Positions 1 to 4,873 of a stretch of 5,352 nt of DNA are shown one piece after another. The stretch lies in the NCBI GenBank assembly GCA_937958735.1, contig CALGNG010000335.1, forward strand, positions 1-5,352, in the 5' to 3' direction. This stretch comes from an uncultured Aquimarina sp. (GTDB taxonomy: Bacteria; Bacteroidota; Bacteroidia; Flavobacteriales; Flavobacteriaceae). Both the position numbers and the translations under genes were made by a program. The notes beneath the pieces were generated by a model. It was not told where the DNA came from. It did not search any database and saw only the letters and a program-made list of their open reading frames with translations. The first letter of the stretch is position 1, and each line of letters begins with the position of its first letter.

Positions 1-144
1 AACAATCATGGTCCATTGAAAAATGGAATTACCTATAAAATAGGTTGCCAAGGTGGACAATACATATTCTGCCACAATACCAGCAAAACCTGTTGCAAAT
101 ATGGCTGTTTTTAAAACAAAAGAATTGTTTTTTAAAAGGTCCAT
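1..144 (-). CDS. Membrane-fused spermidine synthase, N-terminal fragment (gene continues past left edge)
   Basis: Only the first 48 codons are in the window, starting at the ATG at 144-142. The translation begins MDLLKNNSFVLKTAIFATGF and continues with the motifs GIVAEYVLSTLATYF and GNSIFQWTMIV. I recognise these as the start of the multi-helix membrane domain that precedes the Rossmann-type aminopropyltransferase domain in long, membrane-fused polyamine aminopropyltransferases. Known for the family: transfer of an aminopropyl group from decarboxylated S-adenosylmethionine to putrescine or a related amine. The catalytic domain is outside the window, so activity and substrate cannot be judged. 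The start codon lies 13 bp inside the end of the upstream DUF350 gene, in another frame, which suggests translational coupling. A spermidine synthase beside DUF350 and DUF4178 genes is a recurring bacterial arrangement, which supports the call. Little doubt about the family; the exact reaction is inferred. Confidence 0.83.
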   Translation of the reverse strand, partial: MDLLKNNSFVLKTAIFATGFAGIVAEYVLSTLATYFIGNSIFQWTMIV

Positions 145-1010
145 AAAATTAGGGTTGCAGCACCTATATAAGCAAAGGCTTCTATTAATCCTGCGCCAAT
201 ATTTGGTTTTTCTTGATTAATAATTTCGTCGGTTAATTTTCTTCCTGGCAATAAAATAGCATCGGTTAAAAAACGCATAACTGGTAACAGAAGCATTCCT
301 AATAAGGTGTATAGAGCAACATCTATTGCTGCCGTGATCCAATCTTGGAAAGGGTCCATTAAGGCATTCATAATTACTATACCTATAGCAATAATAGCTC
401 CTGCAAACACGACTCCTGCTGCTACATTGTCTTTTTCTATTTCGTCGTGGATATTATAGCTTATCCAAGCACTAAAAACCTTAGTACTTAATACTAGCAT
501 TATGTTTCCAAATAACCAGTAGACCAAAAAGGTAGTAATCCCTTCCCATAAACTATTAGACTCCCCTACTAATGCACCATATAGCAAGAAAGAGTTACTT
601 AAGTATACAGCGGCTTCGATAACCCCTGTGCCTTCGTTTTTATCTTCTATAATTTCTTTTTTTATAGAGAAACTAGGAAGTATTAATTTATTGGCTATTA
701 CTGCTCCTATTTGAAGTAAAAACATTCCTAACACTCCATAAATACCTATAAGCTTAGCATCTTCTAAAAATCCATAACTTTCTCCAGATATAGCTCCTAT
801 TATAATTACAACCAGTGCAGAAAAGTAGCCTACATAGGAAATAATAAATGCTAGATTGTCTTTTTCTACCAGTTCTTTGGTTATATCTATTTTTGGGTTT
901 AGTATTGAATACAGTATTTTACCTGCATAAAACAAAACAAAAGCCATTGCTAAATATCCAATGCTGTGCACCAGACTATTTAGGTTTATATATTGGTTAA
1001 TCGTATCCAT
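132..1010 (-). CDS. Duplicated DUF350 (YjfL-like) eight-helix membrane protein
   Basis: A 292-residue, very hydrophobic protein with about eight predicted membrane helices, near residues 13-33, 53-75, 87-110, 127-148, 155-177, 196-217, 226-246 and 271-291. DUF350/YjfL proteins usually have four helices in about 130 residues. Here the unit occurs twice. DNLAFIISYVGYFSALVVI (51-69) matches the segment starting DNVAAGVVFAGAIIAIGIVI (194-213), and EIIEDKNEGTGVIEAAVYLS (119-138) matches EIINQEKPNIGAGLIEAFAY (262-281). Each repeat ends in a charged loop followed by a G-x-IEA helix. The molecular function of DUF350 is not established; it is an inner-membrane protein often found with PspA-like, DUF4178 and polyamine genes. 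The gene starts 8 bp after the lipoprotein-like gene and its end overlaps the spermidine synthase start by 13 bp, so it is clearly inside an operon. The family call is confident; any role as channel, transporter or membrane anchor for the synthase is inference. Confidence 0.85.
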   Translation of the reverse strand: MDTINQYINLNSLVHSIGYLAMAFVLFYAGKILYSILNPKIDITKELVEKDNLAFIISYVGYFSALVVIIIGAISGESYGFLEDAKLIGIYGVLGMFLLQIGAVIANKLILPSFSIKKEIIEDKNEGTGVIEAAVYLSNSFLLYGALVGESNSLWEGITTFLVYWLFGNIMLVLSTKVFSAWISYNIHDEIEKDNVAAGVVFAGAIIAIGIVIMNALMDPFQDWITAAIDVALYTLLGMLLLPVMRFLTDAILLPGRKLTDEIINQEKPNIGAGLIEAFAYIGAATLILWTF

Positions 1011-1018
1011 TATTTGTA

Positions 1019-1858
1019 TTATTTTCCGAAGCCGCCACTGCGTGCTCTAGAGGTTGACGAACTGCTAAAACGATTGGTGTTTCTGGTAGTCTTAGAATAA
1101 CTTTTAGAAGAGGTGTAACCTCTAGACTTTAAGCTGGTAGCACTTTTACTAACTTTACTATTTACCTTACTTCTAAAGCTAGAGGGCTTTTTACTCCAGC
1201 TAGATCCACTATTGGTCCGGGAATTGGTTCCGTGCTGGTTGTTTCTACCGTAATAATCGCTTCTACCACGATAATTAGTGCGGTAATTATTCCAATCGCT
1301 TCGTCCATATCCATAATAGCCTCCATAACCATAACGCGGTCCAAAAAACAAGCTAGACATAAAGTGGTAACGACCATAAAAAGCCCAAAAAGAGCTTCCA
1401 TTACTCTGTGTTTGCCATTGCCCATATCTTGGGTTTCCTACATAACCATTAGAACCCGCTGGAGCTGTGTTTTTATCTAATATTCCATTTTCTTTATTTA
1501 AGACCGTCATCCCTAAATCTGCCTTATGGTCTTCAAAAACAATAGGAGAAACTTCTTGCCAATCTGTATTAACTACTTTTACATCTGTAGCTTTTGCTGT
1601 GGAATCGGCTAATTGCTCTTGGGTTAATTGCGGTTTATTTTCCTTAATTAAAATACGGTATTTATGATAATATTTATCCTCTGGCTCCTTATAATCCATA
1701 TCCGCAAGTATTACGGTATAATCTGTTTTATCTAAATATTGGGTTATAATATTATCTATAGGAGACTTTACAAACTTAGGTTTATCTGAAGAACTGGTAC
1801 ATTTATAAAAAACGAGCAGTATTACGCTAAAAATAAGAATAGGCTTGATATATTTCAT
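1019..1858 (-). CDS. Membrane-anchored or lipoprotein-like protein with basic Ser/Gly/Tyr/Arg-rich tail
   Basis: A 279-residue exported protein of no family I can name with certainty. Residues 1-19 form a short basic N-terminus and hydrophobic core, followed by Cys20 and a Ser-rich, charged stretch (TSSSDK). That resembles a lipoprotein signal, but the residues before the cysteine (F-Y-K) do not fit a standard lipobox, so it may instead be an uncleaved membrane anchor. Residues about 30-130 look globular. Residues 138-175 hold an aromatic/Gly block (NGYVGNPRYGQW, SFWAFYGRYHF, FFGPRYGYGG). From about 176 to the end the chain is low complexity, Ser/Arg/Lys/Tyr/Asn-rich and strongly basic, ending SRARSGGFGK. 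A lipoprotein with an aromatic/Gly-rich C-terminus in this operon slot recalls DUF4247 of Gram-positive DUF350 clusters and DUF1190 (YjfM) of E. coli; this is analogy, not proven homology. The gene lies 11 bp after the DUF4178 gene and 8 bp before DUF350. Confidence 0.75.
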   Translation of the reverse strand: MKYIKPILIFSVILLVFYKCTSSSDKPKFVKSPIDNIITQYLDKTDYTVILADMDYKEPEDKYYHKYRILIKENKPQLTQEQLADSTAKATDVKVVNTDWQEVSPIVFEDHKADLGMTVLNKENGILDKNTAPAGSNGYVGNPRYGQWQTQSNGSSFWAFYGRYHFMSSLFFGPRYGYGGYYGYGRSDWNNYRTNYRGRSDYYGRNNQHGTNSRTNSGSSWSKKPSSFRSKVNSKVSKSATSLKSRGYTSSKSYSKTTRNTNRFSSSSTSRARSGGFGK

Positions 1859-1869
1859 TTAAAGTGTTT

Positions 1870-2415
1870 TTATTGTTTAGTAGGTAAAATATTACCAATC
1901 TCAAAAGACTTAAGGGCTATACCTATACTTGCTTCAAAGTCGTTATCGTCCCACTGTTCTATGCAAAGATATTTATCTTCATCATCATTAGTATAATCAA
2001 AAGCAATTACTTCTTCCCAATTTTCTGTTTCTACATCTCTATAATACCCTGGGGATTCTTTATCCAAATAATATACTATGTCCTGGTACGTGATTTGGTC
2101 TGGAAAGGTTTTGTGCTCTTTGTAATAATTGGTTACTACACTCCCTAGTTTTCGGTATTTTATTTTTTCGAACAAACCAATTTCTAATTGGTCTTCTTCC
2201 TCTATGTTTAAGTAATAGTTTTTAGCCCCTGCTTCTATTAAAAATTCTCTCGAGAAATGATTGTTACCCCAATCGTACTCTCCCATTTTTTTAACCATCC
2301 AAGTCTCTAAATTGTAATCTAACAGGTATCCTTTTTCTAGATCGGTTATTTTTATATCTACAGGATCGTAATGTGGTGCTTCTTCTTTTTTCTTGAATAT
2401 GTCAAATAAACCCAT
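1870..2415 (-). CDS. DUF4178 domain protein (YjfK-like operon position)
   Basis: I place the start at 2415 (MGLFDIFKKK), giving 181 residues. An in-frame ATG ten codons upstream at 2445 overlaps a candidate -7 promoter box and adds only MDTLNYKENN, so it is less likely. The short basic N-terminus is followed by an acidic, beta-rich soluble domain. The segment GYLLDYNLETWMVKKMGEYD (29-48), then FLIEAG, YYLNIEEED (67-75) and LEIGLFEKI (77-85), fits the DUF4178 pattern. So does the C-terminal half: ENWEEVIAFDYTND (131-144), YLCIEQWDD (149-157) and EASIGIAL (161-168). No signal peptide, membrane segment or catalytic motif is visible. Function is unknown; DUF4178 genes commonly sit with DUF350 and spermidine synthase genes, and E. 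coli YjfK (DUF2491) fills the same slot. The gene heads the downstream half of the cluster, 280 bp after pspA and 11 bp before the lipoprotein-like gene. It is probably a cytoplasmic partner of the membrane components (inference). Confidence 0.8.
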   Translation of the reverse strand: MGLFDIFKKKEEAPHYDPVDIKITDLEKGYLLDYNLETWMVKKMGEYDWGNNHFSREFLIEAGAKNYYLNIEEEDQLEIGLFEKIKYRKLGSVVTNYYKEHKTFPDQITYQDIVYYLDKESPGYYRDVETENWEEVIAFDYTNDDEDKYLCIEQWDDNDFEASIGIALKSFEIGNILPTKQ

Positions 2416-2442
2416 GTTATTTTCTTTATAATTAAGTGTGTC

Positions 2443-2450
2443 CAAAACTA
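2443..2450 (-). promoter_or_regulatory. Candidate internal promoter of the DUF4178-DUF350-spermidine synthase transcript
   Basis: On the minus strand this reads TAGTTTTG, an exact TAnnTTTG -7 match about 28 nt upstream of the chosen DUF4178 start, with a predicted leader of about 20 nt. A TTG lies upstream with a 24-nt spacer, longer than usual. A second match, TAATTTTG at 2606-2613 on the same strand, is further away and also lacks a good -33 element. The rest of the 280-bp gap between pspA and the DUF4178 gene (2416-2695) holds the stem-loop and no reading frame worth reporting. Confidence 0.4.
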
Positions 2451-2640
2451 ATCTACTTCTATAGAAAACACCTTCAATTCAATTGTCTAATTTATTACTT
2501 TTTTATTACCCATACGGTTTATATATAAATAATACTTCGTAACGCGCTAGACTTATTAGTAAATCCAATTTTTATTAAACGAATTCTTGTTTATAAGTTT
2601 GGTAACAAAATTATTTTTAAAATTACCTGCTAATAACTTC

Positions 2641-2685
2641 TATAGGCCTTATTTGGAATAAAAAATTACCCAAACAAGACCTATA
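2641..2685 (-). terminator. 16-bp stem-loop after pspA
   Basis: TATAGGCCTTATTTGG (2641-2656) can pair with CCAAACAAGACCTATA (2670-2685) around a 13-nt loop. In the minus-strand RNA all 16 positions pair, two as G-U wobbles. On the plus strand those two would be A-C mismatches, so the structure belongs to the pspA transcript. It begins about 10 nt after the pspA stop codon. The U-run is in the loop (GUAAUUUUUUAUU) and none follows the stem, so it may be a partial terminator, a 3' stabilising or processing hairpin, or an operon-tuning element rather than a strict intrinsic terminator. Confidence 0.6.
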
Positions 2686-2695
2686 CAAAAGTAAA

Positions 2696-3406
2696 TTACG
2701 ATTTAGATTCCATACCTAACTGCTCTTTTAGCTTTGCTAAACTATCTTCTGCAGAAACATCTTTTACATTAATAGCCTTATCTAATTCTTCGTCGATAGA
2801 TTTACTAGAATCGGCGATGTCTCCATAGGCTTCTGCTAATGCTTCTTCTTGAGCTACTTTATCTTTCATTTTCTCTAACATAGAAACGGTGCTAGAGCTA
2901 TCAATACCAGACATTTGTTTGTTTAGGTTTTTAGTTGCTTTAGAAACTTTTACGCGTGCCTTAAGCGTATTCAGCTCGTTTTCCCACTTGCTAATATTTT
3001 GCTTAATACCTTGGATATTTTTTTCTAACTGAGATACCGATGTCTGAAATTTCTCTGCATCTTGTCTACTACGGGCTTCATTCTTCGTGTTTTCTTCCTT
3101 CTTAATTAATGCTTCTTTAGCTAACCTATCTGCCTCTGCAGCATCTATACCTCCTGTTTGCCCTTTTTTAAGGATTAACATGGCTTTTTGTTCGTAATCT
3201 TTAGCTTTGGCGGCGTATTCTTCTGTATCGTTTTTAGATCTAATAGCCATTGCCTTTACTTCTGCCAGCGACTCTAAACTTTTATGTAAGTCACTTTTCA
3301 TATCTCTAATACCTTGCTCTGTCATTTTAATTGGACTTTCAAGATTGTCAAGTGCTGCGTTAGCTTCTGCTTCTCCTATTTTAAATAATCTTTTGAAAAA
3401 ATTCAT
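2696..3406 (-). CDS. PspA/IM30 (YjfJ-like) membrane-associated coiled-coil protein
   Basis: A 236-residue protein with the PspA/IM30 layout. It has an amphipathic N-terminal helix (MNFFKRLFKIGEAEANAALD, 1-20), the conserved hinge NLESPIKM (21-28) with the following QGIRDMKSDL, long charged coiled-coil helices (about 29-155), a K-A-T-K-N-L-N-K-Q-M segment (156-165) and further helices to the end. Its length and low hydrophobicity are normal for the family. PspA/IM30 proteins are ESCRT-III-like: they assemble on the cytoplasmic face of the inner membrane, bind anionic or stressed bilayers through the N-terminal helix, and remodel or protect them. The gene is 5 bp downstream of the small CesT/YbjN-like gene, so the two are surely co-transcribed. 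No pspB, pspC or pspF is nearby. With DUF4178 and DUF350 genes downstream, this is closer in context to E. coli yjfJ than to classical pspA. A strong stem-loop follows the stop codon. Confidence 0.92.
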   Translation of the reverse strand: MNFFKRLFKIGEAEANAALDNLESPIKMTEQGIRDMKSDLHKSLESLAEVKAMAIRSKNDTEEYAAKAKDYEQKAMLILKKGQTGGIDAAEADRLAKEALIKKEENTKNEARSRQDAEKFQTSVSQLEKNIQGIKQNISKWENELNTLKARVKVSKATKNLNKQMSGIDSSSTVSMLEKMKDKVAQEEALAEAYGDIADSSKSIDEELDKAINVKDVSAEDSLAKLKEQLGMESKS

Positions 3407-3411
3407 TTTTT

Positions 3412-3807
3412 TTAATATTTTGAAAAATTAATAATTTGTTGTGAGTATTCGCTAAGCAATAATCCTAACGAGTTTAAACTGGCCTCTAGTTCGTTAAGAT
3501 CTAGATTTTCTATTTGTAATGTGTCTCTAAAAATTACTTTTTCTCCTGTCTCGTCCAATACAAATGCACCGTGGACAATGTCTCTGTTTTTCTGAAGTAA
3601 TTGTTTGTAGACTTCTTCGTTTTTGTTTTTAATATTGAATATATGTTGTTCTATAATAAGAATAGGTGAAGCGATTCCTAGAATAAGGTTCTTAATTCCT
3701 TCACTTTCATTATTAATCATAATAATATTATCGTCTGTATTTTCGTAAATAATATTAAAATTTAGCTCTAACAAGTACTCTTTCACTAATTGATAGTGGT
3801 TATTCAT
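3412..3807 (-). CDS. Small CesT/YbjN-like protein (YjfI-like operon position)
   Basis: A 131-residue soluble protein and the first gene of the minus-strand cluster. The N-terminal helix (HYQLVKEYLLELNF, 4-17) is followed by beta strands (NIIYEN, NIIMINN, KNLILGIASPILIIEQHIFN). Then come a helix with KNEEVYKQLLQKNRDIVHGA (62-81), a strand pair (AFVLDETGEKVIFRDTLQIE, 81-100) and a C-terminal helix (LNELEASLNSLGLLLSEYSQ, 104-123). This order matches the class I type III chaperone/YbjN fold, whose members are often annotated 'YbjN domain' or 'molecular chaperone Tir'. I infer the fold from the pattern and have no direct homology proof. No membrane segment or catalytic motif is visible. The gene ends 5 bp before pspA, and E. 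coli yjfI (DUF2170) occupies the same place upstream of the PspA paralogue yjfJ. A chaperone or adaptor role toward PspA is the natural hypothesis. The leader to the candidate -7 box is about 110 nt and holds four TTTTAGC repeats. Confidence 0.72.
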   Translation of the reverse strand: MNNHYQLVKEYLLELNFNIIYENTDDNIIMINNESEGIKNLILGIASPILIIEQHIFNIKNKNEEVYKQLLQKNRDIVHGAFVLDETGEKVIFRDTLQIENLDLNELEASLNSLGLLLSEYSQQIINFSKY

Positions 3808-3838
3808 CTGTGAAAATTTTAAATTTAAGTTATTTCAA

Positions 3839-3902
3839 TTTTAGCATTTTTTTTAGCATTGCTTGCTTTTAATAGAGTTTTATTTTAGCTATTTTTTTTA
3901 GC
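3839..3902. repeat. Four TTTTAGC direct repeats in the operon leader
   Basis: TTTTAGC occurs at 3839-3845, 3851-3857, 3883-3889 and 3896-3902. The first pair continues as TTTTAGCATT with starts 12 bp apart; the second continues as TTTTAGCT with starts 13 bp apart; the pairs are offset by 44-45 bp. On the operon strand the motif is GCTAAAA. The arrangement suggests paired binding sites on one face of the DNA, most simply for the adjacent HTH regulator, or a repeated element in the 5' leader RNA. Poly-T runs in this AT-rich stretch make some chance contribution possible. Confidence 0.5.
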
Positions 3903-3921
3903 TTAAAACATATTATGTCAT

Positions 3922-3929
3922 CAAAATTA
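3922..3929 (-). promoter_or_regulatory. Candidate -7 box of the CesT/YbjN-pspA transcript (TAATTTTG)
   Basis: On the minus strand this reads TAATTTTG, an exact TAnnTTTG match and the only one I find between 3808 and 3945 on that strand. Transcription would start near 3915, giving a leader of about 108 nt that carries all four TTTTAGC repeats. No convincing -33 TTG is present. The box is the mirror image of the regulator's own -7 box. Confidence 0.45.
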
Positions 3930-3950
3930 GTTTAAACGAATCCATATGGC

Positions 3951-3958
3951 TAATTTTG
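3951..3958 (+). promoter_or_regulatory. Candidate -7 box of the regulator gene (TAATTTTG)
   Basis: TAATTTTG is an exact match to the Bacteroidota -7 consensus TAnnTTTG. Transcription would start near 3964-3966 and leave a leader of about 47 nt before the ATG at 4012. That fits the chosen start and excludes the in-frame ATG at 3946, which lies upstream of the box. I see no clear TTG -33 element at the expected spacing, so the promoter may be weak or activator dependent. Confidence 0.5.
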
Positions 3959-4013
3959 TTAGAACAAAGATAGGATTGTTTTTTATAATTGCAAATAAAA
4001 TTAGCACAAAGAT
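3959..4013 (+). repeat. 13-bp direct repeat, 42-bp period, in the regulator leader
   Basis: TTAGAACAAAGAT (3959-3971) recurs as TTAGCACAAAGAT (4001-4013), one mismatch in 13. The second copy overlaps the ATG of the regulator gene. The period is exactly 42 bp, about four helical turns. In addition, GCTAATTTT (3949-3957) is a perfect inverted match to AAAATTAGC (3997-4005). These may be operator half-sites or the trace of a small tandem duplication. Confidence 0.45.
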
Positions 4014-4770
4014 GTCTTTTTTTGGAAAAAATATAAAAAAAATACGAAGCGTTAAAAGTTTAAGTCAGCAGGCCTTTGCAGAATTATTCGAACTAAAACG
4101 AGGTACTTTAGGTGCTTACGAAGAAGAACGAAGCGAACCTAAGATTGAAACCATTTTAAAAATAGCTAATTACTTTAGCATATCTGTAGATAATTTATTG
4201 ACTCACGAACTTACTGTAAATGAATTATTGCGTTTTAAGGCAGATCTAACCACCTATGCAGACGATGTAAAGCACGAACAGTTTCCTTTGATTCCCTGCA
4301 TTACAGAGGGTAACGCTAGTAAATACGCTTTGCTGTTTAACAAGCCTAAATTTATAGACGAGTTACCTGTTATACAACTACCTATTGATCCCGAAAAGGA
4401 GTTTAGAGCTTTTACGGTTTCTAATTTAGAAATGACAAATCAAGATATTGGCTTTTATCCTAAAGATATAGTTGTTGGAGAAAAAGTGGCACTTTCTGCC
4501 ATCTCAAAAATGGATAGTGGCACTTTGGTATTTATTGTAATAGATAAGGCTTTACTATTTAGAAGACTTTATATTACCCAAAATACCGCAACCCTACACG
4601 CAGACCACAAAGGTATAGAGGATATTAGTTTTGAGATCTCCAAAATAAAGGAACTCTGGCAAGTCCGTTATTCTTTTTTTAAACGCATTCCCGAATTATC
4701 TAATAATATCGAAGAACAAATGCAGATTATGCAACAGGAATTACTAAAAATTAAAGAAAAACTGGGATAA
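4012..4770 (+). CDS. XRE-family HTH regulator with degenerate S24/LexA-like C-terminal domain
   Basis: I choose the ATG at 4012 (MSFFGKNIKKIR), giving 252 residues. The in-frame ATG at 3946 lies upstream of the likely -7 box and would add a low-quality 22-residue extension. Residues 5-64 form an XRE/HTH_3 DNA-binding domain: IKKIRSVKSLSQQAFAELF, recognition helix near KRGTLGAYEEER (29-40), the usual SEPK (41-44), then ETILKIANYFSISVDNLLT. After a linker, residues about 91-220 resemble the S24/LexA C-terminal fold, with FTVSNLEMTNQDIGFYPKDI (134-153) followed by a V-x-x-x-D-K-A-L-L-F-R-R-L strand (173-186). Where active S24 proteins have S-M followed by GD, this has E-M and KD, and the usual catalytic Lys position reads Arg. 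Self-cleavage is therefore unlikely. Residues 233-250 form a short coiled coil, so it is probably oligomeric. It is divergent from the PspA cluster and likely binds the shared intergenic region, controlling the cluster and itself (inference). Confidence 0.85.
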   Translation: MSFFGKNIKKIRSVKSLSQQAFAELFELKRGTLGAYEEERSEPKIETILKIANYFSISVDNLLTHELTVNELLRFKADLTTYADDVKHEQFPLIPCITEGNASKYALLFNKPKFIDELPVIQLPIDPEKEFRAFTVSNLEMTNQDIGFYPKDIVVGEKVALSAISKMDSGTLVFIVIDKALLFRRLYITQNTATLHADHKGIEDISFEISKIKELWQVRYSFFKRIPELSNNIEEQMQIMQQELLKIKEKLG

Positions 4771-4860
4771 AACTCCGTTATTACTAACCTATATTGATTA
4801 AAATTATTCTTTTAAGAAGATACAAAAAGGTTGTTTTTAGTTTTTAAAATTTATAAAATA

Positions 4861-4873
4861 TCCTATAAAAGGA
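4861..4873 (-). terminator. Weak hairpin after the right-edge membrane protein gene
   Basis: TCCT (4861-4864) and AGGA (4870-4873) pair around a 5-nt loop directly after the stop codon on the minus strand, extended by one G-U pair, and are followed by the U-rich stretch AUUUUAUAAAUUUU. The stem is short, so this is only a tentative terminator. The remaining convergent gap (4771-4860) has an AACCT/AGGTT pair (4786-4790 and 4828-4832) followed by GTTTTTAGTTTTT, a similarly weak candidate for the regulator transcript. Confidence 0.25.

Larger units (their letters stand above)
3922..3958. repeat. 9-bp inverted repeat spanning the divergent promoters
   Basis: CAAAATTAG at 3922-3930 and CTAATTTTG at 3950-3958 are perfect inverted copies separated by 19 bp. 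Each arm contains the candidate outward-facing -7 box of one of the two divergent transcripts. The spacer contains TTTAAA and the palindrome CCATATGG (3942-3949). An HTH dimer or tetramer bound here could shut both promoters at once; this is inference. Confidence 0.6.

Noticed and set aside
1162..1667. Open frames antisense to or in another frame of the basic-tailed protein gene
   Set aside because: They are by-products of its biased low-complexity codons, match no domain pattern, and overlap a well-supported gene.
2416..2445. Upstream ATG of the DUF4178 gene adding ten residues
   Set aside because: It overlaps the candidate -7 box, and MGLFDIFKKK is a common, natural start for this kind of protein.
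2601..2627. GGTAA/TTACC flanked AT-rich stretch as a possible hairpin or operator
   Set aside because: Only five base pairs match and the interior does not continue the symmetry.
3207..3431. Plus-strand open frame over the start of pspA
   Set aside because: It lies entirely antisense to the strongly conserved N-terminus of PspA.
3946..4011. Longer regulator start at the ATG in CCATATGG, adding 22 residues
   Set aside because: The extension is not typical of XRE proteins, contains a duplicated motif, and its ATG lies upstream of the likely -7 box TAATTTTG. The ATG at 4012 begins a normal HTH domain.
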